Under the pieces are notes generated by a model that ran no database searches, was not told where the DNA came from, and saw only the letters and a list, made by a program, of their open reading frames with translations. Shown in pieces: positions 55,729 to 63,778 of a stretch of DNA of 64,000 nt. Numbering within the stretch: the first letter of the stretch is position 1; each line of letters opens with the position of its first letter. Made by a program: the position numbers and the translations under genes. The stretch lies in contig NZ_JAQQXP010000001.1 in NCBI RefSeq assembly GCF_028595265.1, positions 1,054,001-1,118,000 on the forward strand, read 5' to 3'. Source of the stretch: Alteromonas gilva. GTDB lineage: Bacteria > Pseudomonadota > Gammaproteobacteria > Enterobacterales > Alteromonadaceae.

Positions 55729-56997
55729 GTGGATATTATTCAAAGTTATGGCATGGTTCTGATTATCATGGCCGCCGTTGTTGGCTTCGTCATGGCCTGG
55801 GGCATTGGTGCAAACGATGTTGCCAACGCAATGGGCACCTCTGTTGGTTCTAAAGCCCTGACCATCAAGCAAGCTATCTTCATTGCGATGATATTTGAAT
55901 TTGCCGGGGCGTATCTGGCAGGGGGAGAAGTCACCTCAACCATTCGCAAAGGCATTATTGACAGCGCCTATTTTATTGATATTCCTGAGTACCTGGTACT
56001 GGGGATGATCTCTGCGCTATTTGCCGCCGGGATATGGCTGGCGGTCGCTTCATACCTTGGTTGGCCGGTATCAACCACCCATTCGATTATTGGTGCCATT
56101 GTCGGCTTTACCGCCGTTGGTGTCAGCGTTGATGCGGTTGCCTGGGGTAAAGTGGGCGGAATTGTCGGCAGCTGGATTGTTACCCCGGCCATCTCAGGGG
56201 TGATTGCCTATCTTATTTTTATGAGCGCCCACAAGCTCATTTTTGCCACCGAAACGCCGTTTGCTAATGCACGCCGGTATGTACCCATATATATGGGCTT
56301 TGCCGGCTTTGTTATGGCGCTGGTGACCATTAAGAAAGGCTTAAAGCATGTCGGTTTGGAATTGTCTTCTACATCGGGTTACGTGGTAGCCATTGGTATT
56401 GGGGTATTGATTGCACTGATTGGTAAATGGCTCATTAACCGACAACACTACAGCCACTCGGCGAATGTTGAAACGCAACGTGCTAACGTTGAGAAAGTGT
56501 TTGCATTACTGATGATAGTCACCGCTTGCTGTATGGCGTTTGCGCACGGTTCAAACGATGTGGCCAATGCCATTGGTCCTTTGGCTGCAGTCGTAAGTGT
56601 GGTCTCCTCTGGCGGAGAAATTGCCTCAAGTGCTAAATTAGCCCCCTGGGTACTGCCATTGGGTGGTTTTGGTATTGTGGCTGGCCTGGCACTGTTTGGT
56701 CACCGCGTTATTGCCACCATTGGTGAAGGGATCACGCATCTGACACCCAGTCGCGGCTTTGCGGCAGAAATGGCCGCAGCCTGCACCGTGGTAATCGCCT
56801 CTGGTACCGGCTTACCTATTTCTACCACACAAACGCTGGTCGGTGCCGTATTAGGGGTGGGCCTGGCGCGTGGTGTGTCAGCGTTAAACCTCGGTATCGT
56901 GCGCAACATTGCGATATCCTGGATTGTAACCCTGCCTGCCGGTGCATTGCTGTCGATTATTTGTTTCTTCTTCCTGAAAGCAGTCTTCGGCGTATAG
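55729..56997 (+). CDS. pit: PiT-family phosphate transporter
   Basis: A 422-residue inner-membrane transporter with about ten segments and two copies of the PiT signature, IGANDVANAMGTSVG near residue 26 and HGSNDVANAIGPLAA near 275. Members move phosphate (often as a metal complex) by proton or sodium symport. The start is GTG at 55729 with GGGAGCAACTGTCA upstream. With Pst it gives low- and high-affinity uptake. Confidence 0.95.
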   Translation: MDIIQSYGMVLIIMAAVVGFVMAWGIGANDVANAMGTSVGSKALTIKQAIFIAMIFEFAGAYLAGGEVTSTIRKGIIDSAYFIDIPEYLVLGMISALFAAGIWLAVASYLGWPVSTTHSIIGAIVGFTAVGVSVDAVAWGKVGGIVGSWIVTPAISGVIAYLIFMSAHKLIFATETPFANARRYVPIYMGFAGFVMALVTIKKGLKHVGLELSSTSGYVVAIGIGVLIALIGKWLINRQHYSHSANVETQRANVEKVFALLMIVTACCMAFAHGSNDVANAIGPLAAVVSVVSSGGEIASSAKLAPWVLPLGGFGIVAGLALFGHRVIATIGEGITHLTPSRGFAAEMAAACTVVIASGTGLPISTTQTLVGAVLGVGLARGVSALNLGIVRNIAISWIVTLPAGALLSIICFFFLKAVFGV

Positions 56998-57033
56998 CAG
57001 CACAGTCTGCCTTGCAAAGGCATTTACGTTTTT

Positions 57034-57065
57034 AACGCGTGGCTCATATTGGTCCACGCGTTTTA
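57034..57065 (+). terminator. pit terminator
   Basis: AACGCGTGG / CCACGCGTT with an 11-base loop, followed by TTTT-A. Confidence 0.75.
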
Positions 57066-57287
57066 CTTTGCAGCCCTCTTCGATTTGCCCCCATCTTTTT
57101 TGCGTAGAGTCTCTCACGTTTGTCACGCTGCGTTCACAGCCGTTAGTTGGGGCGTTCATGCCTTTGCATACCAGCAGCTGTGGCGCGCTAACAACTTAGT
57201 CCAATGGCGCGAACCGTAGCTCCGTAGAGTTCAAACTGGATAAACCACCAAAATATGACACTTTAGTTAAAATTTTATGAATTTTAT

Positions 57288-57315
57288 TTGACAATGCCGG
57301 GCCAATCCTTAGACT
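57288..57315 (+). promoter_or_regulatory. Candidate promoter of the porin gene
   Basis: TTGACA, 16 bases, TAGACT. The -35 is perfect, the -10 matches 4 of 6. I see no clear Pho box near it. Confidence 0.45.
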
Positions 57316-57359
57316 CCGGTTCCTTATTAGTCACTGTATGTTAATAAGAGTTGGATGTT

Positions 57360-58565
57360 GTGATTGCCGAGAAGAAAATACGATATTTTTATTATCCGCT
57401 TTTAGCCGTTTTGCTGGTTGGTCAGAGTGTTTGTGCCGAACCACTGGATGCATCGGTTTCTTACCAAAAAAATGGTTTTACTTTTGAAACCGCAGACAAC
57501 AACTTTAAAATGCAAATACAAGGGCGTATCCAATCACGTTTCGCAACGCCTTCTGACAGCCAGCCGACCGCACTGGATGATTACACCAGTTACTCGTCGG
57601 GCGGCGATGAGTTTGGCATTAACCGTGCGCGTTTAAAAATTAAAGGCCACGCTTACCGACCATGGCTTAAATTTGCCATTGAGCATGACTTCGTCAACAG
57701 TCGACTGCTTACTTACACTGTGAATGTTGAAAAATATGACTGGCTTAAATTTAAGGCCGGGCAGTGGAAGTTTGAGTATTCCAGAGAGCGCAGTATCAGT
57801 AGTGGCGGCCAGCAGCTGCTCGACCGTTCCATTATAAATCGCATTTTTACCATCGACCGTCAGCAGGGCGCAGCGATATATGGCGATCTGGGCGGCCAGG
57901 ATATGACCAGCTTTAGTTATTGGCTGGGTATTGGTACGGGCAATGGTTTAGGCAGCAACCGTAACGATGGCGGCGCGCCGCTGTACTATGGCCGGTTACA
58001 ATGGAATATTACCGGTAAAAACTTTGGCTTCAAAGCCAGCGATCTGCAATTTAGCCAGTCGTTAAAGGCCAATGTCGCCGTGGCGTACTCGTCTAATGAA
58101 AGTGCCTTTACGCGCTTTTCATCGTCGGCAGGTGGTCAACTGGAAGGGTTTGATGCCGGGATTGCCAATCAGTATAAGATCGATCAGTACAACATTGATT
58201 TTGCGCTCAAGTACCGTGGCCTGAACGCGCAGGGTGAGTACCACGAGAAAACCATCACCGACAGCGCACAGCAGGATGCTGAAACAGATTACCGTGGCTT
58301 CTATGTGCAGGCCGGTTACTTTGGACATGCCGCCTTTGAGTGGTGGCCTAAACCGTTAGAGCTGGCCCTGCGTTACGCCACTTACCACGAAACAGACAAC
58401 CTGCTTGATGAGAAGCACTTTGAACGCGCAGTGGCGGCTAACTGGTTCTTTAACGGGCATAATAACAAACTCACTGCCGACATTACCCAGTTTGATATCG
58501 AACAAGTCGCACTGGGTTCGGTAGATGAAGTGCGTTACCGCCTGCAGTGGGATTTGTCTTTTTAA
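57360..58565 (+). CDS. OprP/OprO-like phosphate-selective porin
   Basis: About 401 residues, a predicted 16-strand outer-membrane porin of the OprO/P family: a signal peptide ending QSVCA, the early barrel segment MQIQGRIQSRFATPSDS, INRARLKIKGHAYRPWLKFA, and a C-terminal Phe (QWDLSF). Start is uncertain: GTG at 57360 is preferred (AAGAG nine bases before), TTG at 57351 is in frame, and the ATG at 57355 is out of frame and stops at once. It likely feeds phosphate to the Pst and Pit systems. Confidence 0.88.
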   Translation: MIAEKKIRYFYYPLLAVLLVGQSVCAEPLDASVSYQKNGFTFETADNNFKMQIQGRIQSRFATPSDSQPTALDDYTSYSSGGDEFGINRARLKIKGHAYRPWLKFAIEHDFVNSRLLTYTVNVEKYDWLKFKAGQWKFEYSRERSISSGGQQLLDRSIINRIFTIDRQQGAAIYGDLGGQDMTSFSYWLGIGTGNGLGSNRNDGGAPLYYGRLQWNITGKNFGFKASDLQFSQSLKANVAVAYSSNESAFTRFSSSAGGQLEGFDAGIANQYKIDQYNIDFALKYRGLNAQGEYHEKTITDSAQQDAETDYRGFYVQAGYFGHAAFEWWPKPLELALRYATYHETDNLLDEKHFERAVAANWFFNGHNNKLTADITQFDIEQVALGSVDEVRYRLQWDLSF

Positions 58566-58743
58566 GCCGGCAACTTCGACGCCAGGGTGGGTAGGTACTC
58601 AGTCGAGGAGCATTACTCAACAAGCAAGCTCACACAATGTCAGGCGTGATGCTTGCTGATAACCGGTGCTTAATACCACCGGTAGGGCGTAACACGGCGC
58701 ATCTTTCATCGCCAGGTGTATAAATGAGTAAATGCGGGACATA

Positions 58744-58777
58744 AAAAAATCCGATGACATGATATCATCGGATTTTC
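58744..58777 (-). terminator. Strong bidirectional terminator
   Basis: A perfect 12-bp stem AAAATCCGATGA / TCATCGGATTTT with a 7-base loop. On the minus strand it is followed by an unbroken T-run, which suits it to end the 44-codon gene just upstream. Confidence 0.85.
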
Positions 58778-58842
58778 TCTACAGCTGAATGACATTTGTA
58801 ATGCCAAATGCCATCACTCCTTTACGGAGCCATATGCTAGTG

Positions 58843-58977
58843 CTAGTCGTGTGCCAGAAGCTTCGACTTTTTCTCGATTTTACAATCCAGAATACGTTGT
58901 GCATTTTTGCGCCCAACGTAGGCGGCGACTGCGTATGGGTGCTTGCGTTTAAAAATTTTTGTGAATGCCTTTAGCAT
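58843..58977 (-). CDS. Basic 44-residue microprotein
   Basis: A complete short gene: ATG at 58977, a GGGGG-containing SD (AAGGGGG) six bases before it, TAG at 58843, and a strong terminator 65 bases on. The peptide starts MLKAFTKIFKRKHPYAVAAY, continues VGRKNAQRILDCKIEKKSK and ends LLAHD. It is very basic (about 12 Lys/Arg), with a single Cys and an amphipathic-looking N-terminus. I do not recognise the family. The pieces (SD, codons, terminator, same strand) agree well. RNA or membrane binding is possible from composition alone. Confidence 0.7.
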   Translation of the reverse strand: MLKAFTKIFKRKHPYAVAAYVGRKNAQRILDCKIEKKSKLLAHD

Positions 58978-59300
58978 GGTAAGCCCCCTTTGTTAGTTCT
59001 TCACTCTTTAAATTTACAATATTACAGTTATGTGATCAAGTTTATTTTGCCGCGTAAGGGCTTTATTTAGCATCATTTAAGGTCAGCTTTGCGGTAGGGT
59101 TATGAAATTTATGATTTATTTTTATTTTTGTGGCGTTTGATTTTATTTTAAAGACAGCCGTTATTTAACGCATCGTCGCTGTTACACGTGCTTTTGAGGG
59201 GGTGATGTACCGGCATAAGACCGGTACAAGGGGTAAATACGGCGAGATGCGATACCAACCATTCCGCGAGCATCGCATTCCCGGCTCTGTTACAAGTCCG
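58978..59300. other. AT-rich region between microprotein and coiled-coil gene
   Basis: 323 bases with no gene. AT-rich left part probably holds the minus-strand promoter of the microprotein gene; an inverted repeat GTACCGG-N7-CCGGTAC lies at 59207-59227 beyond the end of the coiled-coil gene but has no T-run. Confidence 0.5.
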
Positions 59301-60248
59301 TTAAAAGGAATATACCTGCGCGTTAGCCAGAATGTCACTGGGGGATATATCTTCGGTAACGCAACGTTTGACGTCTTTTTTGCTAAAGATATACACCTTG
59401 TCTTCGGTTTTGCCTTCGTTATTCATGGCAAAATTATCCAGTACAAAGGTAATGTTTTCGTTATCGGGTAATTCTCGTAGCCCGGCACCAAAACTACAAA
59501 GCGTGTCACCAATGCTGGCCTCAAAATTAGCCAGGAAGGTTTTATAAGCTTCTTCCTCAGCTTGTTTTTGTTTTGCCATCTCAGCCTTTTTCTCGGCCGC
59601 CAGTGCCTGCGCTTTTTCGGTGATTTGCTTTTCTTTGCTTTGCAGCATGGCAAACTCTTTTTCCACTTCCTTTATTTCGGCTTCTACTTCTTTGCGGCGC
59701 TCGTTATCGGCCGTACGCAATTCAAACTCTAAGTCGCGATTGCGTCGTTCCAGCTCACGCATTTCCCACTCAAGTTCGCGGTGGTCACTGCGAAACTCGC
59801 GCAGGCGATCGTCGGTATCGTTAATAATACGCTCGACTTTGCTTATCACGCGCTCTGCGGTTTCTGCCCAGTCGGTCTCGGTGATAAACTCAAAGTTGTC
59901 GCTTCTGATCACATGTACTGACTCAGAGTGTGCCTCAGAATGCGGTGCGTCAGGAGCCGGTGGTGGCGGTGGCATACTACTCACGAATTGGCCGAAACTG
60001 AATCCCCGTCCCTTGATGCCGGTATTAATGGTAAATACCACACCTTGTTTGGCCAGATAGGTGGCATCAATACTGCGGTATCGCACGGTATTTTTGCGTG
60101 TGTCCTGCTTTAACGCGGTCTCGATAACACCCGACATAATCGTTAGCTGACGGTCGAGTTCATTTAAATCTTGCGCCTGTGTTACAGGGCTAATGAGCGT
60201 ACTACTGATTATTGAGCCAAGTAGCGCGGCTTTTGCAAATGTTGTCAT
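59301..60248 (-). CDS. Exported coiled-coil protein, unknown family
   Basis: A 315-residue protein with a signal peptide (TTFAKAALLGSIISSTLI, cut after a TQA motif), a Pro-rich linker (MPPPPPAPDAP near residue 97) and a long charged coiled coil (about 155-240: Glu/Arg/Lys heptads with QALAAEKKAEMAKQKQ), then a globular C-terminus with two Cys. ATG at 60248 is chosen, with AGGA eight bases before. It follows the anti-sigma-like gene by 22 bases, so it is third in the sigma operon. Function unknown; periplasmic sensing or scaffolding is an inference from context. Confidence 0.75.
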   Translation of the reverse strand: MTTFAKAALLGSIISSTLISPVTQAQDLNELDRQLTIMSGVIETALKQDTRKNTVRYRSIDATYLAKQGVVFTINTGIKGRGFSFGQFVSSMPPPPPAPDAPHSEAHSESVHVIRSDNFEFITETDWAETAERVISKVERIINDTDDRLREFRSDHRELEWEMRELERRNRDLEFELRTADNERRKEVEAEIKEVEKEFAMLQSKEKQITEKAQALAAEKKAEMAKQKQAEEEAYKTFLANFEASIGDTLCSFGAGLRELPDNENITFVLDNFAMNNEGKTEDKVYIFSKKDVKRCVTEDISPSDILANAQVYSF

Positions 60249-60270
60249 ACCAGATTCCTGTAATGTCGGG

Positions 60271-60933
60271 TTATTCGGTAACAGTTGAGTAGCTATCGTC
60301 GATAGAATTAATTTCACGCTGTAGTTGGGTTAACTGCCGCGCGTAATAGCGCTGATCATCGTTGCGCTGGTCGTTAATAAACTGCACTAGCTCAGCGAAG
60401 TCCTCGCGGCGCTCTTGCCGGCTGGAGGTAAGCAAGTACTGGGCAAGTTGAGTGCTGCTTTCCTGTTGCTGTTGTTGCAATGCATTAACGTACTGGGTAA
60501 ACATGGCCTGGTTCGACTGTTGATAGTCATTGAGTCTATCGTTAACCAGCGCGGCGACTTCTGCTTCGGTGGGGCCCTGGGGGGCTATTTGACCAAAGCT
60601 CATTGTCACCCGGCCATTATCTACCTGTACGGAGAAGCCGCTGATCACCATGACCATTGCCGCAACCGACATCGCCATACTGACCGCCGGTAATCCCTGC
60701 CACTGCCACCACCGGGGTTTATCTGGCGCGATAAACGTCGCGTTTTTATCCCAGGCTGGCATGGCGGGCGCACTAAATTGTTCAGCTGCTACGTGCAGCG
60801 CAGTGGCAGCTTCAACGCGTTTGGCAAACTCAGTATCGTGTATACACAGCGCTTCAAACTCGGCGCGTTCATCTTGTGTCAGGCTGTTTTCGAGCCATTG
60901 AGCAAATAAATACTCAGGGTTTGAATTAACCAT
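60271..60933 (-). CDS. Membrane anti-sigma-like protein
   Basis: A 220-residue protein: a cytoplasmic N-domain (about 1-80, with YLFAQWLENSLTQDERAEFE), one membrane segment (about 82-102, AVSMAMSVAAMVMVISGFSV) and a periplasmic Gln-rich coiled region (about 120-215). It overlaps the sigma gene by eight bases with GGAGG before its ATG. Position and topology fit an anti-sigma factor, but the zinc HxxxCxxC motif of the ZAS family is absent, so sigma binding must use another surface. Confidence 0.7.
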   Translation of the reverse strand: MVNSNPEYLFAQWLENSLTQDERAEFEALCIHDTEFAKRVEAATALHVAAEQFSAPAMPAWDKNATFIAPDKPRWWQWQGLPAVSMAMSVAAMVMVISGFSVQVDNGRVTMSFGQIAPQGPTEAEVAALVNDRLNDYQQSNQAMFTQYVNALQQQQQESSTQLAQYLLTSSRQERREDFAELVQFINDQRNDDQRYYARQLTQLQREINSIDDSYSTVTE

Positions 60934-61468
60934 GTTCTACCTCCAAATCCAGCTTTAACTTTGATAAGGCGCTGTACAACCGGGACTTTACGGTATTGCT
61001 CGATAAGCCCAGCTGATCGGCGATTTCATCAAAGGTAAACTGACCAAAAAATTTCAGTTCAATAACAGCACGTTGTGCCAGCGGCAAACGTTGCATGGCA
61101 GTGGTTAACGACTGACTGGTTGTGTCAGTGACTAACTTATGCTCGGGTGTAGGCCGGTCACAGCTGAGCTCTTCAGTATCGTCCAGCGGTGAATCCGGGC
61201 GTTTACGCCGGTAAAATTCTATACATCGAAAGTGAGCAATACGAAACAACCAGGCCTTAAAGCTGCCGTCGCCACGAAAGTTCGACAAACTTTTAAACAC
61301 AGCAATAAAAATATCCTGCATTAAGTCGGCGGCATCATGAGGGTTGCCGGTCATGCGCACGCCGTACTGGTAAATCGCTGACTCGTAACGTTTGATTAGC
61401 GTGAACCAGGCCTTTTTATGCCCTTTTAATGCTTGTTCTATGAGTTGTTCATCACGCTTTTCAAACAC
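60926..61468 (-). CDS. ECF-type RNA polymerase sigma factor
   Basis: A 180-residue sigma-70-family ECF factor. Region 2 (about 20-90) has AADLMQDIFIAVFKSLSNFRG and AWLFRIAHFRCIEFYRRKR; region 4 (about 120-175) has LPLAQRAVIELKFFGQFTFD and GLSSNTVKSRLYSALSKLK. First of a three-gene operon with a membrane partner and a secreted coiled-coil protein. It is not RpoE itself by context (no rseABC follow). The regulon is unknown. Confidence 0.93.
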   Translation of the reverse strand: MFEKRDEQLIEQALKGHKKAWFTLIKRYESAIYQYGVRMTGNPHDAADLMQDIFIAVFKSLSNFRGDGSFKAWLFRIAHFRCIEFYRRKRPDSPLDDTEELSCDRPTPEHKLVTDTTSQSLTTAMQRLPLAQRAVIELKFFGQFTFDEIADQLGLSSNTVKSRLYSALSKLKLDLEVEHG

Positions 61469-61543
61469 CGGTTATTCCCATTTTTATGATTGTGTTGTGG
61501 GTATAGTCGGGGGGCAGGGCAAAAAAGTTTGCCCTGATACAAA

Positions 61544-62452
61544 TTATTTTAAGATAGGCACTGGTAAGAGGGGCGAAATGATTTCGCCAACCCGGCGGAA
61601 CAAGCGCATGCGGGTAGTCCCTGAACGCCACACCAAACCAATTTCGCGGTACGCGTTGTCTTCGGCTGCGAACGAGGTTAAGTCGGTGTTTTGCAGTATT
61701 TTTTGATTAATGGCTAGCTCGGGTAAAAATGTATAGCCTAATTTGCTGTTGGCCAATTGCACCAGGGTATAAAGCGAGCTGGCCGCCAGCGAGCTTATTT
61801 GGTCGGTGTGCTGCAAATTACAGGCACTGACAGCGTGACCGGTCATGCAGTGTTCCTGTTGCAATAAAAAGATACTTTTTTTGGGCAGGTTGGCAATATC
61901 GAGCGGGGTTGGTAGTTTGTTCGCTAATTCTTTGTGGGCAATCAGGTGGAACGGATCATGACCCAGCACCATTTGTTTGCAACCCGGCGTTGCCATAGGC
62001 AATGCCAGCACCAGTAAGTCCAGGCTTCCATCAGTAAGTTGTTGCAGCAGGTTGGCGGTGGTGTCTTCCTGCAGCTCCAGCTGAATATCGGGTAAAAAAG
62101 CATTAAACGCGCCGAGCATGGCTTCGAATAAAAAGGGCGCGATGGTTGGAATAACCCCCAATTTTAATTTGCCGCGCTGCCAGTTGCCTGCGTTTTGTGC
62201 ATGCTCTACCAGCTCACCGGCTTCTTGCAAAATTACCTGAGCGCGCTCCACCACATCGATGCCCAGCGAGGTAAACACAAAGGTTTTATGCTCACGCTCT
62301 AATAACTGACTGCCAAAGTGCTCTTCGAGGTTTTGAATCGCCGTACTCAACGTCGACTGGCTCACGTTACAACGCTGTGCGGCGCGGTGAAAATGCTGTT
62401 CCTGATAGAGTGTTACCAGGTAATGCAGGTGTTTTAGGTTTGGCCATTTCAT
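61544..62452 (-). CDS. oxyR: Hydrogen peroxide regulator OxyR
   Basis: A 302-residue LysR regulator with the OxyR N-terminus (LKHLHYLVTLYQEQHFHRAA). The redox pair is Cys202 and Cys211 in EHCMTGHAVSAC, with the same 9-residue step as Cys199/Cys208 of E. coli OxyR, so peroxide sensing through a disulphide is expected. It precedes the ohr-ohrR pair, giving peroxide and organic hydroperoxide sensing side by side. Confidence 0.92.
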   Translation of the reverse strand: MKWPNLKHLHYLVTLYQEQHFHRAAQRCNVSQSTLSTAIQNLEEHFGSQLLEREHKTFVFTSLGIDVVERAQVILQEAGELVEHAQNAGNWQRGKLKLGVIPTIAPFLFEAMLGAFNAFLPDIQLELQEDTTANLLQQLTDGSLDLLVLALPMATPGCKQMVLGHDPFHLIAHKELANKLPTPLDIANLPKKSIFLLQQEHCMTGHAVSACNLQHTDQISSLAASSLYTLVQLANSKLGYTFLPELAINQKILQNTDLTSFAAEDNAYREIGLVWRSGTTRMRLFRRVGEIISPLLPVPILK

Positions 62453-62783
62453 AGTTGTATTGTCGATTATTATTCTTTGTTTTAATCTATTATATAGATA
62501 AGGGCGCGAATTGCCAGTGACAACGCTAAGCCGCAGGACTTAAAGAAAAGGGTAAGCTAGGGGGCGGTGAGCCATTGACCAAACGTTCTTAAACGTACCG
62601 CAGAGAGGTATTGTTCGGTTGAGTAAAGTGCGCGACGCGCTGAGTAGAGGAAGTCATAAAATAGCGTGGTAAATGCCGTGGCAACAACAACCTGTTGCCA
62701 CCACGGCCTGCACTCATGCGCGGAGCAATTACGCCAGGCAAACCAGGCATTGGTTGCGAAGCGAGTGCAATAAAATTGGCGTG
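62453..62783. other. oxyR-ohr intergenic region
   Basis: 331 bases with no supportable gene. It holds the oxyR promoter and, at 62675-62708, an imperfect hairpin GCCGTGGCAACA / TGTTGCCACCACGGC with no T-run on either strand that may end ohr transcription. Confidence 0.45.
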
Positions 62784-63209
62784 TTATACGATATCGAATT
62801 CAACTTCGATATTGCCACGAGTGGCATTCGAGTAAGGACAAACAACGTGGGCTTTTTCAACCAACGCGGCTTTGTCGGTATCCACATCGCCAAGATCAAC
62901 CGTCAGTTTTACTTTAATAGCAAAACCGGTCGCAATAGGACCAATACCCACTTCACCGGTCACTTTTACATCTTTAGGAAGCTTTACTTTTTCTTGTCCG
63001 GCAACAAAACCTAACGCACCTATGAAACACGCAGCATAACCGGCAGCAAACATTTGCTCTGGGTTTGTGCCCTTGCCATCATCACCACCTAAACCTTTAG
63101 GTACAGACAAGCCGGCTTCTAGACGACCGTCGTCTGATGCAATTTTGCCGTCGCGACCACCTGTTGCAGTGGCTACGCCTGTATACAGAACTTCATCTAA
63201 TTTATGCAT
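62784..63209 (-). CDS. ohr: Organic hydroperoxide reductase Ohr
   Basis: A 141-residue OsmC/Ohr-family peroxidase. The catalytic cysteines are Cys61 (GYAACFIGAL) and Cys124 (HVVCPYSNATRGN). It reduces organic hydroperoxides with lipoyl-type thiols. Divergent from ohrR across a double palindromic operator. Confidence 0.97.
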   Translation of the reverse strand: MHKLDEVLYTGVATATGGRDGKIASDDGRLEAGLSVPKGLGGDDGKGTNPEQMFAAGYAACFIGALGFVAGQEKVKLPKDVKVTGEVGIGPIATGFAIKVKLTVDLGDVDTDKAALVEKAHVVCPYSNATRGNIEVEFDIV

Positions 63210-63232
63210 AATTGTTTCCTCTGGGTTGTGAA

Positions 63233-63252
63233 TTATTTTGTATGCAAAATAA
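63233..63252. promoter_or_regulatory. OhrR operator 1
   Basis: TTATTTTGTATGCAAAATAA, a 20-bp palindrome with one mismatch, 23 bases from the ohr start codon. It shares the core TTTGnATGCAAA with operator 2. Confidence 0.75.
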
Positions 63253-63273
63253 ATGTAGCAAACTATAGGTTGC

Positions 63274-63307
63274 CTGACAACTACTTTGCATGCAAAATAG
63301 TTGTCAG
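63274..63307. promoter_or_regulatory. OhrR operator 2, 34-bp palindrome
   Basis: A 34-bp inverted repeat centred at 63290/63291, symmetric at 16 of 17 positions (the core reads TTTGCATGCAAA; outer arms CTGACAACTA and TAGTTGTCAG). It ends 14 bases before the ohrR ATG. Confidence 0.85.
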
Positions 63308-63320
63308 AGGTAACCTAATA

Positions 63321-63773
63321 ATGACCGAAGATGATTTGCTAAAGCTGGATAATCAGCTTTGCCACCGCTTTTATGCTGTGTCGAACGCTTTTACCCGCGC
63401 ATACCGACCACTGTTAAAAGAGCTGGATATAACCTACCCACAGTACCTGGTGATGCTGGCCTTATGGGAAACGCAACCGTTGGCAATTTCCGCATTGGTT
63501 GATAAATGCAGAATTGATGCAGGCGCGTTAACCCTTATTCTTAAAAAGTTACAGCAAAAAAACTTAATAGCCATTATACCAAGCGATAATGACAGGCGTG
63601 TTAAGCAGGTAATGCTGACTGAGACAGGCGTTTCAGCGAAGGCGCAGGCCGTCGCGATTCCCAAACAATTGCTTTGCCAGATACAAAATCTGAATATGTC
63701 AGAAATTCAACAACTCACCACTCTTATTGATAAGTTGTACTGTGAATTAACGGCAGACAACAATAAAACCTAG
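63321..63773 (+). CDS. ohrR: MarR-family hydroperoxide repressor OhrR
   Basis: A 150-residue MarR-type repressor. The conserved reactive Cys14 lies in LDNQLCHRFYAVS, and the winged helix includes DAGALTLILKKLQ and VKQVMLTETG. On oxidation of the Cys by organic hydroperoxide it releases DNA and induces ohr. ATG at 63321 with AGAGGTAA before; an upstream frame from 63204 runs through the operator and ohr. Confidence 0.95.
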   Translation: MTEDDLLKLDNQLCHRFYAVSNAFTRAYRPLLKELDITYPQYLVMLALWETQPLAISALVDKCRIDAGALTLILKKLQQKNLIAIIPSDNDRRVKQVMLTETGVSAKAQAVAIPKQLLCQIQNLNMSEIQQLTTLIDKLYCELTADNNKT

Positions 63774-63778
63774 CTAGA

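Noticed and set aside
58789..58974. 61-codon plus-strand frame
   Set aside because: It is the antisense of the 44-codon minus-strand gene, which has the better SD and terminator.
62673..63014. 113-codon plus-strand frame opposite ohr
   Set aside because: Antisense shadow of the well-supported ohr gene.
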